Assembly: GCF_033115175.1 (NCBI RefSeq)
Contig: NC_084847.1
Span: 51,469,612-51,533,611 of the forward strand
Source: Lepus europaeus
Taxonomy: Eukaryota > Chordata > Mammalia > Lagomorpha > Leporidae
Direction: 5' to 3'
DNA length: 64,000 bases
Position 1 is the stretch's first letter; every line of letters begins with the position of its first letter. The notes beneath the pieces are model-generated. The model searched no databases, had not been told where the DNA came from, and saw only the letters and a program-made list of their open reading frames with translations. The translations under genes and the position numbers were made by a program. Of this stretch, positions 62,932-64,000 are shown piece after piece.

Positions 62932-63185
62932 GTACTCAGCGATTGAAGTGACAGTTTGTGATGCTGTGCGAGAGTGTCCTTTGGTTTTAGCCTTAACTCT
63001 GCCTTTTAGCTACCATCAGTATGGTGCCGGAGCTAACTTTGCATGTTTTTCTTAATAATTTTCTGCTAAATTAATAATTTTCAAACTAGTCTGTGGATAA
63101 TAGAGTGGTTGTGCAGTCCCCCCACCCCACCCCTTTCTTTAAGCACAATTTGATTGTCTCTTAAAAGATGGTGGTGGCTTTAAAA

Positions 63186-63540
63186 ATATTTTAAAAATTG
63201 TGGTAAAACATATCTAATGTAACGTTGACTGTTTTTACATGTACAGTTCTGCAGCTGTCAGCACATCCATCTCCTGAGCCTTTTTATTTTTCCAAACTGC
63301 TCCTGTCCCCATTAACCAGTAACTCCCTGCTTCCCCTGCCCCAGCCCTCGGCAGCCACCAAACTGTCCTTTTTCTGTCTGTATGGATTTGACTACTCTAG
63401 GTGTCTCCTGTCCATGGAATCATGCAGTGTGTCCTTTTGTGCCTGGTTTACTGCACTTAGCAAGTCTTCAGGGTTTATGTGGAAGCACACACCAGAGCTG
63501 CTTTCTAAGGCTGATTAATACTCCATTGTGTGTTAAAACC
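63186..63540 (-). mobile_element. Ancient L1M 3' end
   Basis: TGTGGTAAAACATATCTAATG, GATTTGACTACTCTAGGTG and TAATACTCCATTGTGTG are classic antisense L1M 3'-end phrases. Confidence 0.82.
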
Positions 63541-63696
63541 TGATCTACTCACACAGCGTTTTAGATACCACATATGTAGGGTTTGTGCACCGAGCAGTTC
63601 TCCAGTTCTCCGCCAGCGCCACTGAGTCCCACAAGTGAATCCCCACGCTCTGTGCGTGGGCCTGCGTCAGCCTGCAGGGTTAAGGGGCTTCTCCCA

Positions 63697-64000
63697 GCCG
63701 GCGCCGCGGCTCACTAGGCTAATCCTCCACCTTGCGGCACCGGCACACCGGGTTCTAGTCCCGGTCGGGGCACCGATCCTGTCCCGGTTGCCCCTCTTCC
63801 AGGCCAGCTCTCTGCTGTGGCCAGGGAGTGCAGTGGAGGATGGCCCAAGTGCTTGGGCCCTGCACCCCATGGGAGACCGGGAAAAGCACCTGGCTCCTGC
63901 CATCGGAACAGCGCGGTGCGCCGGCTGCAGCGTGCCAACCGTGGCAGCCATTGGAGGGTGAACCAACGGCAAAAGGAAGACCTTTCTCTCTGTCTCTCTC
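63697..64000 (+). mobile_element. Young CSINE, cut by window end
   Basis: GCCGGCGCCGCGGCTCACTAG through the CTCTCTGTCTCTCTC tract; the tail lies beyond the window. Confidence 0.95.

Overview
This is a mammalian nuclear DNA window. The lineage points to rabbit (Oryctolagus) or a close lagomorph: about 90 copies or pieces of the tRNA-derived lagomorph C-repeat SINE (CSINE) are scattered over it, together with 3' ends of a rabbit-type L1. The only gene I can support is the 5' two thirds of BAZ1B (also called WSTF), on the + strand. Thirteen coding exons lie between 6329 and 62931. Joined, they give 3429 nt, or 1143 codons, open throughout and collinear with the mammalian protein as I remember it. 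The gene runs out of the right edge; the exons for the PHD finger and bromodomain are not in the window.

Layout. Positions 1-5380 are upstream intergenic DNA, mostly SINEs in several age layers, one short L1 insertion, and no exon I can recognise. Positions 5380-6640 are a CpG-rich promoter and first exon with GC boxes, two opposed CCAAT boxes, a CTCF-like site, a DR1 nuclear-receptor-like site, a YY1/E2F-like site, a nine-codon upstream ORF and a GCC triplet run touching the start codon. Introns 1-12 and part of intron 13 fill the rest. They carry CSINEs of at least three age classes, ancient L1M and L2 fragments (several cut into pieces by later SINEs), and MER5A-like, Tigger/MER2-like and mariner-like remnants. 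About two thirds of the SINEs lie antisense to BAZ1B.

Protein. Exons 1-3 encode the WAC domain. Exons 4-7 complete the region reported to have tyrosine-kinase activity toward histone H2A.X, including Cys338. The 1.7-kb exon 7 carries a lysine-rich tract, a charged helix, the DDT domain and the first WHIM motif. Exons 8-11 carry a second charged helix and the later WHIM/WSD motifs, and exons 12-13 continue the conserved middle region. The human orthologue lies in the Williams-Beuren region and pairs with SMARCA5/SNF2H in the WICH remodelling complex.

No unknown multi-gene system is visible. The most unusual features are structural: (i) an inverted repeat in intron 9 whose unique flanks are nearly identical although the SINEs next to them have diverged; (ii) repeated SINE insertion into one target site, leaving three copies of the target duplication; and (iii) young antisense CSINEs that offer near-consensus 3' splice acceptors. 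All coordinates were read by eye. SINE ends are good to within a few bases where a target-site duplication (TSD) is given, and otherwise to about 5-15 bases.
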